This document shows positions 53,610 through 60,774 of a DNA stretch of 64,000 nucleotides, piece by piece. A model generated the notes under the pieces. That model searched no databases. It saw only the letters and a program-made list of their open reading frames with translations, and was not told the origin of the DNA. Location: contig NZ_JAUSXM010000001.1 of the NCBI RefSeq assembly GCF_030815985.1, positions 372,001-436,000 of the forward strand, read 5' to 3'. Source of the stretch: Paenibacillus sp. W2I17. GTDB lineage: Bacteria; Bacillota; Bacilli; Paenibacillales; Paenibacillaceae. Every line of letters begins with the position of its first letter. The first letter of the stretch is position 1. The position numbers and the translations under genes are program-made.

Positions 53610-53874
53610 TGCACAAGTAATGGGCCGCTCCAAAAGTGAGTTTCCTCCTCACTCAAAGCGCTAACGAATCTGACGCGTATTAATAGGTAGATTCGATGTG
53701 AATGGCAAACTTAAACGAACCTCAGTAATGTTATTTCATCATATCAGGGTGTCAGAACCTAAAAATCGACCCAATCGACGAAATAACGTCTCTGTGATTC
53801 GTTACACCACAGACCTGTGCAAATCAGAGCGAATAGCATGTGCCAGGTTCATTAGAATAAAATAACTTTAATAA
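53610..53874. other. Structured non-coding stretch after synB
   Basis: No gene is visible. It contains inverted repeats, for example CGAATCT (near 53664) with AGATTCG (near 53690), and GTCTCTGTGATT with AATCAGAGCG further on. The style (short interspersed arms around GATTCGTTA) suggests an intergenic repeat family of Paenibacillus, but I cannot confirm copy number. It shows no trace of the missing A, PCP or TE domains. Confidence 0.35.
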
Positions 53875-53920
53875 GGGATGTCCTCAGTCATGCTCATGAC
53901 TTATGGCATCCCCTTTTTAT
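53875..53920 (+). terminator. Terminator downstream of synB
   Basis: GGGATG pairs with CATCCC around a nested perfect stem AGTCATG/CATGACT, followed by CTTTTTAT. It is well placed to end the synA-synB transcript. Confidence 0.75.
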
Positions 53921-54117
53921 GCTCCGTTAATGATGATAGCTGGAAAATTACTGTAGATGGAGAAATAAAGCTTCTTACGTGGTCGGATCAACATTGTGAT
54001 GTCACCAACGAGGAAGATCAGCTATTGAAATTGCGGATGTTCATTCAACAGATCGTGGAAACGAAAGAATCCTCCGTATACATTTTGATCGACCTTTTAA
54101 CAATTCCTCTCTACTGA
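53878..54117 (+). CDS. Hypothetical short ORF overlapping the terminator
   Basis: 79 codons open from ATG 53878, with TAAGGG close upstream. The first ~13 codons lie in the terminator hairpin, so a start at a later codon, or a truncated gene, is more likely. The part from SVNDDSWKITVDGEIKLLTW to the end looks protein-like, with alternating beta pattern and charged residues, and may be the C-terminal remnant of a lost gene. No family recognised; it ends where the yjfB promoter begins. Confidence 0.3.
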   Translation: MSSVMLMTYGIPFLCSVNDDSWKITVDGEIKLLTWSDQHCDVTNEEDQLLKLRMFIQQIVETKESSVYILIDLLTIPLY

Positions 54118-54124
54118 CCGATAT
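54097..54124 (+). promoter_or_regulatory. SigD-like promoter of yjfB copy 1
   Basis: TTAA (54097-54100), 16 bases, ACCGATAT (54117-54124) resembles the SigD motility consensus TAAA-N15-GCCGATAT. The same spacing and -10 recur before copy 2, which supports the reading. Confidence 0.55.
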
Positions 54125-54170
54125 ATAATAAGTACATCTATGTAATCAGAAAGTGAAAGGAGTGCAGAAC

Positions 54171-54353
54171 ATGGATATTGCAGCATTATCAATGGCGATG
54201 AGCCAAGCTTCAGTAGTGCAGTCGGCAAGCTTGCAAGTGATGTCGATTACAAAAGACATGGCACAGCAGCAAGGCCAGCAGATGGCGGAAATGTTGAAGT
54301 CAATGCCTGCTCCTCATCCCAATCTGGGTAGAAGTCTCGATCTTTCGGTTTAG
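54171..54353 (+). CDS. yjfB: YjfB-family putative motility protein (copy 1)
   Basis: 60 residues behind GAAAGGAG. The sequence MDIAALSMAMSQASVVQSAS and the following MAQQQGQQMAEMLKS, with a tail APHPNLGRSLDLSV, match the short YjfB putative motility family (Pfam YjfB_motility). A SigD-like promoter upstream agrees with control by the flagellar sigma factor. The function is unknown beyond this. It is a near duplicate of the gene at 57024. Differences include VVQ versus IAQ and GRSLDLSV versus GGSLELSV. Confidence 0.8.
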   Translation: MDIAALSMAMSQASVVQSASLQVMSITKDMAQQQGQQMAEMLKSMPAPHPNLGRSLDLSV

Positions 54354-54401
54354 TTGAAATTACAGCATGTGTTCTTATGTAACACTCTTTGCAGCAAGCA
54401 A

Positions 54402-54454
54402 AACCCAAACAGCTCCAATTCAAATGAATTGAAGCCGTTTGGGTTGTTTTTTTT
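54402..54454 (+). terminator. Terminator of yjfB copy 1
   Basis: AACCCAAACAGCTCCAATTC pairs with GAATTGAAGCCGTTTGGGTT, followed by a T8 run. Confidence 0.88.
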
Positions 54455-54499
54455 CTAAATCCTCATTCCGAAATTACGATCTTTTTTATTACGATCTTC

Positions 54500-55134
54500 T
54501 CAGCGAAACTTTGACAAGCTTGGCAATCTGCCTTCAAAGGGCAGTGTATCCTTTAATGTCCATAACTCATCGTAACTGGAAATCTGAAGATCGGCTTTGG
54601 ACAAGTCCTGATTGCCTGATCCCGGATTGCGATATCCGATGCAGCGCATGCCTGCACTTTTGGCGGCTTGGACACCATTGCGCGAGTCCTCGATCACCAG
54701 ACAATTCGAAGGGGACGCACCGATCATCTCAGCTGTGGTCAGGAAAATATCTGGTGCCGGCTTGCCGTTCGTAACTTCCTCACCTGTCATTCGCACCTCA
54801 AAGTATTGCCCAAGACCGGTCTTGTCCATGATCAAATCAATCAGTGCACGTGGAGAGGAAGAAGCTACGGCTATGGGAATGTGTTTCTCATGCAGCCAAC
54901 TTAACCAGCGTTCCACGGAAGGCATCGCCGTCAGATTCGGATGGGCAAGCATGGTTTGCATCACATTATGCTGATGATAAGTAAATATTTCTTCCAGCGT
55001 AGCTGTCAGCTGATGTTTGTCCAATACTTGCTGCCACATGGATTCCAGCGTAACTCCAACATAGGAATGATGTTCTTCATCAGTCACCCTGGCTCCAAAA
55101 TGGGTAAAAGAGCTGCGCTCAATCTCGAAATAAA
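54500..55134 (-). pseudogene. 5'-truncated HAD (beta-PGM-like) copy
   Basis: The minus-strand sequence matches the intact HAD gene at 57351-58088 at roughly 97 percent by eye, from its stop up to the point equal to 57985. There it breaks and joins the Cof HAD fragment. About 34 N-terminal residues are missing, including the DMDGV nucleophile motif, so the product cannot be a working phosphatase. The remaining frame (MTDEEHHSYVGVTLESM...) is open, but no ribosome site supports its internal start. It is half of a duplication junction. Confidence 0.88.
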
Positions 55135-55698
55135 AACGGCATTGACTTCTACCTTGAATCCAATTCGGCTCTGTATGCGAGTAGCAATCTTCAACCTCAC
55201 ATGGAAAGCCGCATCTATGGTGATGTGGAGAATGACCCTGTAGCCAGAGAGAAGAAGGAGCTGAAATCGCACCCGTTTATTGCCGGATTAACGTATGGAG
55301 AGGCCGACCTGTATAAGGATGATGTGAACAAAGTATGTTTCTTGGAGAGCTCAGCCATCCCGTTTGAGCGGATCAAGCAAGAGTTTGAAGGAAAATTCGA
55401 AGTCATTCAGTGCACTGTGCCGATCTTTGGTGAAGGAAGTGGTGAACTAATGATCCCTGGCATTCACAAAGCGATTGCGATCGCCGATCTGCTGAAGCAT
55501 TTAGGCATGTCCCAAGAAGATACATGCGCCATCGGTGATGGCATGAATGATGCCGAGATGTTGGAATTTTGTAATATCGGAATTGCCATGGGGAATGCAA
55601 AGCCTGGACTGAAAGCTATTGCAGATGTTATTACTGGAACAGTAGAGGAAGATGGATTGTATCATAGTTTTGTGAAGTATGGATTGATTGAAGGGTAA
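55133..55698 (+). pseudogene. 5'-truncated Cof-type HAD copy
   Basis: It matches 27814-28376 of the intact Cof gene at about 97 percent by eye, beginning mid-codon-99 (NGIDFYLESNS) and running to the stop. It lacks the FIDIDGT nucleophile motif and the first cap strands, and no ribosome site precedes the first internal ATG at 55201. Its 5' end abuts the truncated beta-PGM copy with only a two-base overlap (AA at 55133-55134). The final codons differ (GLIEG versus GLIT). Confidence 0.9.
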
Positions 55699-55728
55699 GT
55701 TGATTCACTAATGAACAGCTAATAAAAA

Positions 55729-55749
55729 GAGAGCAACCTAGTTGCTCTC
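55729..55749 (-). terminator. Terminator of the stalk-domain gene (minus strand)
   Basis: Read on the minus strand, GAGAGCAAC-tag-GTTGCTCTC is followed by TTTTTATT, directly after the stop of the gene at 55755. Confidence 0.88.
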
Positions 55750-55754
55750 GAATT

Positions 55755-56861
55755 TTAGTAATCGGACCATGAATATATCTGTCCATTGTAGAAGGTTACG
55801 TAGGTATTTCCATAGACCCAAATATCAATAGAACCTAATGAACTAGTAGAGTTACTGGTGCTATTTGGACTCCCCCAAGAAAGTAACACTTGATTAAACG
55901 TCATCCCTAATTTGATCTTTTGCTGACTAATAAGTTTCCAGACGTTTGAAGACCAGCCTGGGTAATCTTTTTTAGGGTCACTGTCATAGAACAACCCATT
56001 AATAAATTCATTTGGATCGTCTGTAACAGGCAACTTGAACGTAATCGACTTCCCACTAGCTCTTTTGGCTTTCACAATTACATTATTTTTTTTAATATCA
56101 ACGGAAAGAATTTTTATTTTTTCTAAATGATAAAGCGGATTTGAAGAAGGTAAATTATTTTTGTTAGCCCAATATTCGCCCCCCTTAAAAGCGATATGTA
56201 TGAAATATTCGTAATCAAAATAATAACAAAAATTCGAAAATCCAATGTCCTTATATATGTATTCTGTGACGGTCTTTCCATTTGCTGATTGTATAGTTAC
56301 TTCCGTGAGTTGATAAAGTTGGGTCATGCTGACGATCCAGCCAGGTTGATCTAGTGCATAAGAGTATACTTTTGATCCAAAAACGGAACGATATGCTTTG
56401 GGAACACTAAGGACTCCGTTCATTAATTTCTTAGTCCGTGTTGCTCCGTCCTCGTCTCCCCATATAAATGCTACCATTAAATTATCTTCATTCCTGCCTG
56501 AGTAACCGGAAACCTTTAGAAACTTCTCGAATGATATGTAGGTTATTCCTTTGTACAAAATGGTGTCTTTCTTACTTACTTGTTCTTTATTTAATTTGGT
56601 TTTGACTTCAAATCCATTTCCTACAGCAATAAGTGAACCGATTTGTTTGAACATTTTGATAGGAATGTAGACGGTACCGTTATCCGCTAGGTATGCTTGA
56701 TCGTTGAAACTCGCAAGCTTTCCATCAATGAATATAGTGTATTCAATATCTCGGTAAGACTCAGCTAGAGGATTACTAGCCGCTAACATGTGAGGCGGAA
56801 GTAATACGAACAGTAAACTAAAACTAATAAAAATACATGTCAATTTCCTAAGACTTTTCAT
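55755..56861 (-). CDS. Secreted stalk-domain protein with C-terminal SmpA/BamE-like motif
   Basis: 368 residues. The N-terminal 28 residues are a signal peptide (KSLRKLTCIFISFSLLFVLLPPHMLAAS). Residues ~40-125 are a copper amine oxidase N-terminal-like stalk (IFIDGKLASFNDQAYLADNG, then TVYIPIKMFKQIG...GITYISFEKFLKVSGYS). A long middle region of unassigned beta sequence follows. The last ~60 residues, IKLGMTFNQVLLSWGSPNS...DIWVYGNTYVTFYNGQI, are like the SmpA/OmlA/BamE small domain found at the C-termini of many Paenibacillus surface proteins. It is probably exported. It lies between the two yjfB/HAD copies, so RecA-mediated recombination could delete it. Confidence 0.78.
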   Translation of the reverse strand: MKSLRKLTCIFISFSLLFVLLPPHMLAASNPLAESYRDIEYTIFIDGKLASFNDQAYLADNGTVYIPIKMFKQIGSLIAVGNGFEVKTKLNKEQVSKKDTILYKGITYISFEKFLKVSGYSGRNEDNLMVAFIWGDEDGATRTKKLMNGVLSVPKAYRSVFGSKVYSYALDQPGWIVSMTQLYQLTEVTIQSANGKTVTEYIYKDIGFSNFCYYFDYEYFIHIAFKGGEYWANKNNLPSSNPLYHLEKIKILSVDIKKNNVIVKAKRASGKSITFKLPVTDDPNEFINGLFYDSDPKKDYPGWSSNVWKLISQQKIKLGMTFNQVLLSWGSPNSTSNSTSSLGSIDIWVYGNTYVTFYNGQIYSWSDY

Positions 56862-56949
56862 TAAAGATTCTCCTTTTATTTTTCTACCTTAAAACTATAG
56901 CATGAAGCTAACAGCCATAACAGGTAATTATTTGCTTGATCTGAGCTGC

Positions 56950-56977
56950 TCAACATTTGATCCTCACTTTCCGATAT
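56950..56977 (+). promoter_or_regulatory. SigD-like promoter of yjfB copy 2
   Basis: TCAA (56950-56953), 16 bases, TCCGATAT (56970-56977). It has the same layout as the copy 1 promoter. Confidence 0.5.
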
Positions 56978-57023
56978 ATATTAAGTACGCCCAAATGATA
57001 AGATAGAGAAAGGAGCACATAGC

Positions 57024-57206
57024 ATGGATATTGCAGCATTATCAATGGCCATGAGCCAGGCATCCATAGCACAATCGGCGAGTTTGCAGGTGATGTCTAT
57101 GTCGAAAGACATAGCACAACAGCAAGGTCAGCAAATGACGGAAATGTTAAAGTCACTTCCGGCTCCTCATCCCAATCTGGGTGGAAGTCTCGAACTTTCG
57201 GTTTAG
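57024..57206 (+). CDS. yjfB: YjfB-family putative motility protein (copy 2)
   Basis: 60 residues behind GAAAGGAGC. It is almost identical to copy 1: the same MDIAALSMAMSQAS start, then IAQSASLQVMSMSKDIAQQ, and an APHPNLGGSLELSV tail. A SigD-like promoter lies ~47 bases upstream, and a strong terminator follows. Probably the ancestral copy, since it is still adjacent to the intact HAD gene. Function unknown apart from the motility-family label. Confidence 0.8.
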   Translation: MDIAALSMAMSQASIAQSASLQVMSMSKDIAQQQGQQMTEMLKSLPAPHPNLGGSLELSV

Positions 57207-57254
57207 TTGATGTTACAGCATATGTTCTCATGTAACACCCATTGCAGCAAGCAA

Positions 57255-57307
57255 AACCCGACCAGCACCAATTCGAAAGAATTGAAGCTGATCGGGTTGT
57301 TTTTTTC
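57255..57307 (+). terminator. Terminator of yjfB copy 2
   Basis: AACCCGACCAGCACCAATTC pairs with GAATTGAAGCTGATCGGGTT, followed by T7. It is homologous to the copy 1 terminator, with compensating changes that preserve the stem. Confidence 0.88.
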
Positions 57308-57350
57308 TACAGGTCTGTCCAGGTCCGTTATTTCCAGACGTACTATCTGC

Positions 57351-58088
57351 TCAGCGTAGCTTCGCTAGGCTTGGCAATCTGCCTTCAAAGGGCAGCGTAT
57401 CCTTCAATGTCCATAACTCATCGTAACTGGAAATCTGAAGATCGGCTTTGGACAAGTCCTGATTGCCTGATCCCGGATTGCGATATCCGATGCAGCGCAT
57501 GCCTGCACTTTTGGCGGCTTGGACACCATTGCGCGAGTCCTCGATCACCAGACAATTCGAAGGGGATGCACCAATCATCTCAGCAGTGGTCAGGAAAATA
57601 TCCGGTGCTGGCTTGCCACTCGCGACTTCCTCTCCGGTCATCCGTACCTCAAAGTATCGCCCAAGTCCGGTTTTGTCCATGATCAAATCAATGAGTGCAC
57701 GTGGAGAGGAAGAAGCAACGGCTATGGGTATATGTTGCTCATGCAGCCAGCTAACCCAGCGTTCCACGGAAGGCATTGCTGTCAGATTCGGATGGGCAAG
57801 CATGGTTTGCATCACATTGTGCTGATGATAAGCAAATATTTCTTCCAGTGTAGCTGTCAGCTGATGTTTGTCCAGTACTTGCTGCCACATGGATTCCAGC
57901 GTAACTCCAACATAGGTATGATGTTCTTCATCAGTCACTCTTGCTCCAAAATGGGCAAAAGAGCTGCGCTCAATCTCGAAATAAATCGGTTCGCTGTCAA
58001 TCAGTACACCATCCATGTCAAAAATGACCGCTTGAATGATGTCATCATTGGGTGCTCCCAGTCCGTTAGATTCTTTGTTTGCTGCCAT
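57351..58088 (-). CDS. HAD-IA phosphatase, beta-phosphoglucomutase-like (intact copy)
   Basis: 245 residues behind GGAGGAG on the minus strand. Nucleophile D24 and acid D26 in AVIFDMDGVLIDSEP, a helical C1 cap (ITDEEHH-like to SVERWVSWL), second motif VASSSPRAL, lysine in GKPAPDIF, and distal acids in VIEDSRNGVQAA. The family dephosphorylates or isomerises sugar phosphates (YhcW, 2-deoxyglucose-6-P phosphatase, beta-PGM); the exact reaction cannot be told. It lies 71 bases after the zinc dehydrogenase on the same strand with no terminator evident, so it may be the last gene of the MFS-aminotransferase-dehydrogenase set. A truncated near-identical copy is at 54500-55134. Confidence 0.88.
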   Translation of the reverse strand: MAANKESNGLGAPNDDIIQAVIFDMDGVLIDSEPIYFEIERSSFAHFGARVTDEEHHTYVGVTLESMWQQVLDKHQLTATLEEIFAYHQHNVMQTMLAHPNLTAMPSVERWVSWLHEQHIPIAVASSSPRALIDLIMDKTGLGRYFEVRMTGEEVASGKPAPDIFLTTAEMIGASPSNCLVIEDSRNGVQAAKSAGMRCIGYRNPGSGNQDLSKADLQISSYDELWTLKDTLPFEGRLPSLAKLR

Positions 58089-58159
58089 GTTGTATTCCTC
58101 CTCCAGGATTGTGTAAACATATGTCTCTAATGTAATCCATTCATGGTTAACCTTCCACT

Positions 58160-59209
58160 TTAGAAACTGGAACCGCTGGATTGCAGCACAACTTTAATGG
58201 CATGTGAAGAGGCTTGAAGTGTGCGTCCCTGAATATCGCAGCCAAGTGTACGGAATGCCTCTTCGTAATCCTCCAACGGGAAGGAGTGGGTGATGATTTT
58301 TTTTGCCGGAATAATCCCTTGTTCAATCATATAATGTGCGGTTGCAAATGTTCCCAGAGAATCAATGGAACCAATAATTTTCAGACTGCGGTCCACAACT
58401 TCCTTGGGATTGAAGGATGTGTTTCCATCTCTCAGACCAACCAGCATCAGGTAACCGCCGCTGGCGAGTTGGGAAAGCACTTGTGTGCCCACAACGCCCG
58501 TTGTATCCACGATCATATCGACCTGCTGGGTTGCGGGTGACAGTGATTCTATTGCATTTTCGAAGGATGAATGAACCTCCCAACGGTCTGGTGCAATGGA
58601 ACCGGCAATGGCTAAGCGTTCCTCAGAGATGTCGACCAGACAGCCGGTGACCCCTTTAGAAGCGAGCGCGTAGCTGTACAGAATGCCAATCGGGCCTGCG
58701 CCGAGGATGATCGTTCTGAAATTCGGCAGTAGATGAATCTGATTAATCCCTGTCAGCATACAGCTGAGCGGTTCCGTCAAAGTTGCTTCTTCATAGCTCA
58801 CATGGTCCTTCAATTTGTACAAAAAGCGATCCTCGGTCACATAATAATCTGTAAATGTTCCGTCAGCACTTACACCTGTCTCGGTAACAGACTTGTGTGT
58901 GCAATGATTTTGTCTGCCTGTTCTGCACATGTCACATTGTCCGCAATAGTAGGTAGGGTCGATCACAACACGGTCGCCCGGTTGTAATGTCGTAACCGCA
59001 GAGCCAACTTCAATGACTTCCCCGGCAGACTCATGACCGAGAATGACAGAAGGGACCGCATGATATTTGCCGCTGACAATACCGAGATCGGTACCGCATA
59101 CACCTGTCGCCCGAATACGAACCAACACCTGATTATCTCTTGTAATTTCCGGGACAGGCCGATCCTCAAGCGCCACATCCCAAGCCGATTTGTATACCAA
59201 TGCAAGCAT
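58160..59209 (-). CDS. Zinc-dependent medium-chain dehydrogenase (sorbitol/threonine DH type)
   Basis: 349 residues behind AAGGAGGT. Catalytic zinc ligands C38 (GVCGTD), H59/E60 (LGHES) and E146; structural zinc cysteines C89, C92, C95 and C103. Rossmann motif ILGAGPIGILYS, followed by VDISEERL, whose acidic D suggests NAD. It oxidises a secondary or primary alcohol of a polyol or amino-alcohol. Related enzymes include sorbitol dehydrogenase GutB and the GutB1 used in azasugar synthesis. It is co-oriented with the aminotransferase, but a ~240-base gap containing a repeat lies between them, so it may also have its own promoter. Confidence 0.88.
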   Translation of the reverse strand: MLALVYKSAWDVALEDRPVPEITRDNQVLVRIRATGVCGTDLGIVSGKYHAVPSVILGHESAGEVIEVGSAVTTLQPGDRVVIDPTYYCGQCDMCRTGRQNHCTHKSVTETGVSADGTFTDYYVTEDRFLYKLKDHVSYEEATLTEPLSCMLTGINQIHLLPNFRTIILGAGPIGILYSYALASKGVTGCLVDISEERLAIAGSIAPDRWEVHSSFENAIESLSPATQQVDMIVDTTGVVGTQVLSQLASGGYLMLVGLRDGNTSFNPKEVVDRSLKIIGSIDSLGTFATAHYMIEQGIIPAKKIITHSFPLEDYEEAFRTLGCDIQGRTLQASSHAIKVVLQSSGSSF

Positions 59210-59287
59210 GTTATAACCTCCTTATAATTATATAAAATATAAATATAGCGATTCATCTTAAACAGTTTTTGACAAGATACGAAAGTA

Positions 59288-59427
59288 GTGAAGGGGACGA
59301 AATCGATTCTGGAGAAGCGAAGCGTTCGCCTTTATCAACGGATTTTTCCCTTGGGAAAGGGAAATCAAGAAAATCCGTGGATAACAGCGATCATAAGAAC
59401 GATTCGTAACCGAAACGACCACTTCGA
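59288..59427. repeat. Palindromic intergenic repeat element
   Basis: A ~140-base structured block between the dehydrogenase and the aminotransferase. The core hairpin is ACGGATTTT (59339-59347) with AAAATCCGT (59370-59378), around CCCTTGGGAAAGGG. Flanking segments include GAAGCGAAGCGTTCGCC and GATAACAGCGATCATAAG. I recognise this wording from interspersed repeats in Paenibacillus genomes, though I cannot count copies here. It could act as a processing or termination site inside the gene set. Confidence 0.5.
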
Positions 59428-59446
59428 ACAGTTGCATTGAAATGTT

Positions 59447-60685
59447 TTAATTAACGCTGGCGAGCACTGAATCCAGCCGCTCCACAATCTCAACCAGTTC
59501 GTCTTCGGTTGTGGTAAGGGAAGGCCGGACCTTAACAACGTTGCCGAAACCATATCTTGAACTTCTCAAGATCAGATGCTCATCTGTAAAAGCGCGGTCA
59601 ACAATGGCATTGGTTTTTAGCGTATCCGGTTCATTACCGTCACCTACGATCTCCAACCCCCACATTAACCCGACACCACGAGCTTCACCGATACTTGGGT
59701 ATTTTAATGCCAATTCTTGCAGCAATTCACCCAAAATTTCACCTTTGCGTTTCACCGCATCCAGGAATCCGGGTTCGGATACCACTTCCAAGGTGGATTT
59801 GGCAGCGGTTACGGAGATCAGATTACTTCCTGAGGTGAAGGAGTGTTCGTGCTTTTCGAGCACATTCAGCCGGGATTGCATTAATACCGCAGCAACAGGT
59901 ACGCCGATCCCGCCAAGACCTTTCGCAAGGGTGATCATATCTGGCTGGATATCAAACAGTTCGCTAGCGAACATGGTTCCGGTACGACCGATTCCGGTCT
60001 GCACTTCGTCGGCAATGAGAATAATATTGTACTCATCACACAGTTTACGCAGTCGTTTGAAATATCCGGCAGGAGGAATGATATTGCCGCCATTCCCGAG
60101 AATAGGTTCGATAATCATGCAGGCAACTGAGCCAGAACTTGCATATTCTATCGCATCAGATATAGCTTCAACGCATTGATAGTCGCAGTCTCCATTTGAG
60201 GATTTGAATGGGCAACGATAACAGTATGGGGCAGGTACATGGACAGCGTTAGCCACAGCCGAATTGGGGAACCGTTTCCGCCGGAAGGCATTTCCAGAAA
60301 TCCCGGTGGCAAATTGCGTCTGCCCATGATGGGACAGATACAGGCTGATGATGTCTGTCGATTCGGTATACTTCTGTGCAATTTTGGTCGCACATTCGTT
60401 GGCAGTTGAACCAGTAATATCCCGCATCCATCCGGCATTAATGTCGTTTGGAGCATATTCGATTAAGTGATCAAGTACTTCATTTACGTATGGTTCAGTG
60501 AAGGAGGAAGACATATGCGTCAGATTGCCGACTTGTTCCTGAATTTTGCTGACAACATGTGGGTGATTATAGCCCAGTGACAGATTGAACGTGCCCGACA
60601 CGCCATCCAGGTATTCAACACCTGAATCGTCAATCAACTTAATCCCTTTTCCGGCTATGAAGCGGTTGTTGGTTAAAGTTTGCAT
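59447..60685 (-). CDS. PLP-dependent class III aminotransferase (GabT-like)
   Basis: 412 residues behind GGAGGAA. PLP features: SxTAN region DITGSTANECATKIAQ, HHGQTQFATG, the cofactor aspartate in LIADEVQTGIGRTG, and Schiff-base K255 in MITLAKGLGGIGVPVAA. There is an unusual cysteine cluster (APYCYRCPFKSSNGDCDYQC, four to five Cys) that could bind metal. It transfers amino groups between an omega- or sugar-type substrate and a keto acid. The neighbours, an MFS transporter, a polyol-type dehydrogenase and a HAD phosphatase, suggest an amino-polyol or azasugar pathway, but the substrate is not proven. Confidence 0.88.
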   Translation of the reverse strand: MQTLTNNRFIAGKGIKLIDDSGVEYLDGVSGTFNLSLGYNHPHVVSKIQEQVGNLTHMSSSFTEPYVNEVLDHLIEYAPNDINAGWMRDITGSTANECATKIAQKYTESTDIISLYLSHHGQTQFATGISGNAFRRKRFPNSAVANAVHVPAPYCYRCPFKSSNGDCDYQCVEAISDAIEYASSGSVACMIIEPILGNGGNIIPPAGYFKRLRKLCDEYNIILIADEVQTGIGRTGTMFASELFDIQPDMITLAKGLGGIGVPVAAVLMQSRLNVLEKHEHSFTSGSNLISVTAAKSTLEVVSEPGFLDAVKRKGEILGELLQELALKYPSIGEARGVGLMWGLEIVGDGNEPDTLKTNAIVDRAFTDEHLILRSSRYGFGNVVKVRPSLTTTEDELVEIVERLDSVLASVN

Positions 60686-60774
60686 ACGATTTCCTCCAAT
60701 ATAATGGTGTACTAGCTCGAACGAAGCTCAACAATCCGGATGATGCGGGCATCACCTCCCTTAAGAAACGATGT

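Noticed and set aside
54500..55087. Truncated HAD ORF as a functional phosphatase
   Set aside because: It lacks the DMDG nucleophile motif and a ribosome site; better explained as a duplication fragment.
55201..55698. Truncated Cof ORF as a functional gene
   Set aside because: It lacks the DxDGT motif and any start signal; it is a fragment of the 27519-28376 gene.
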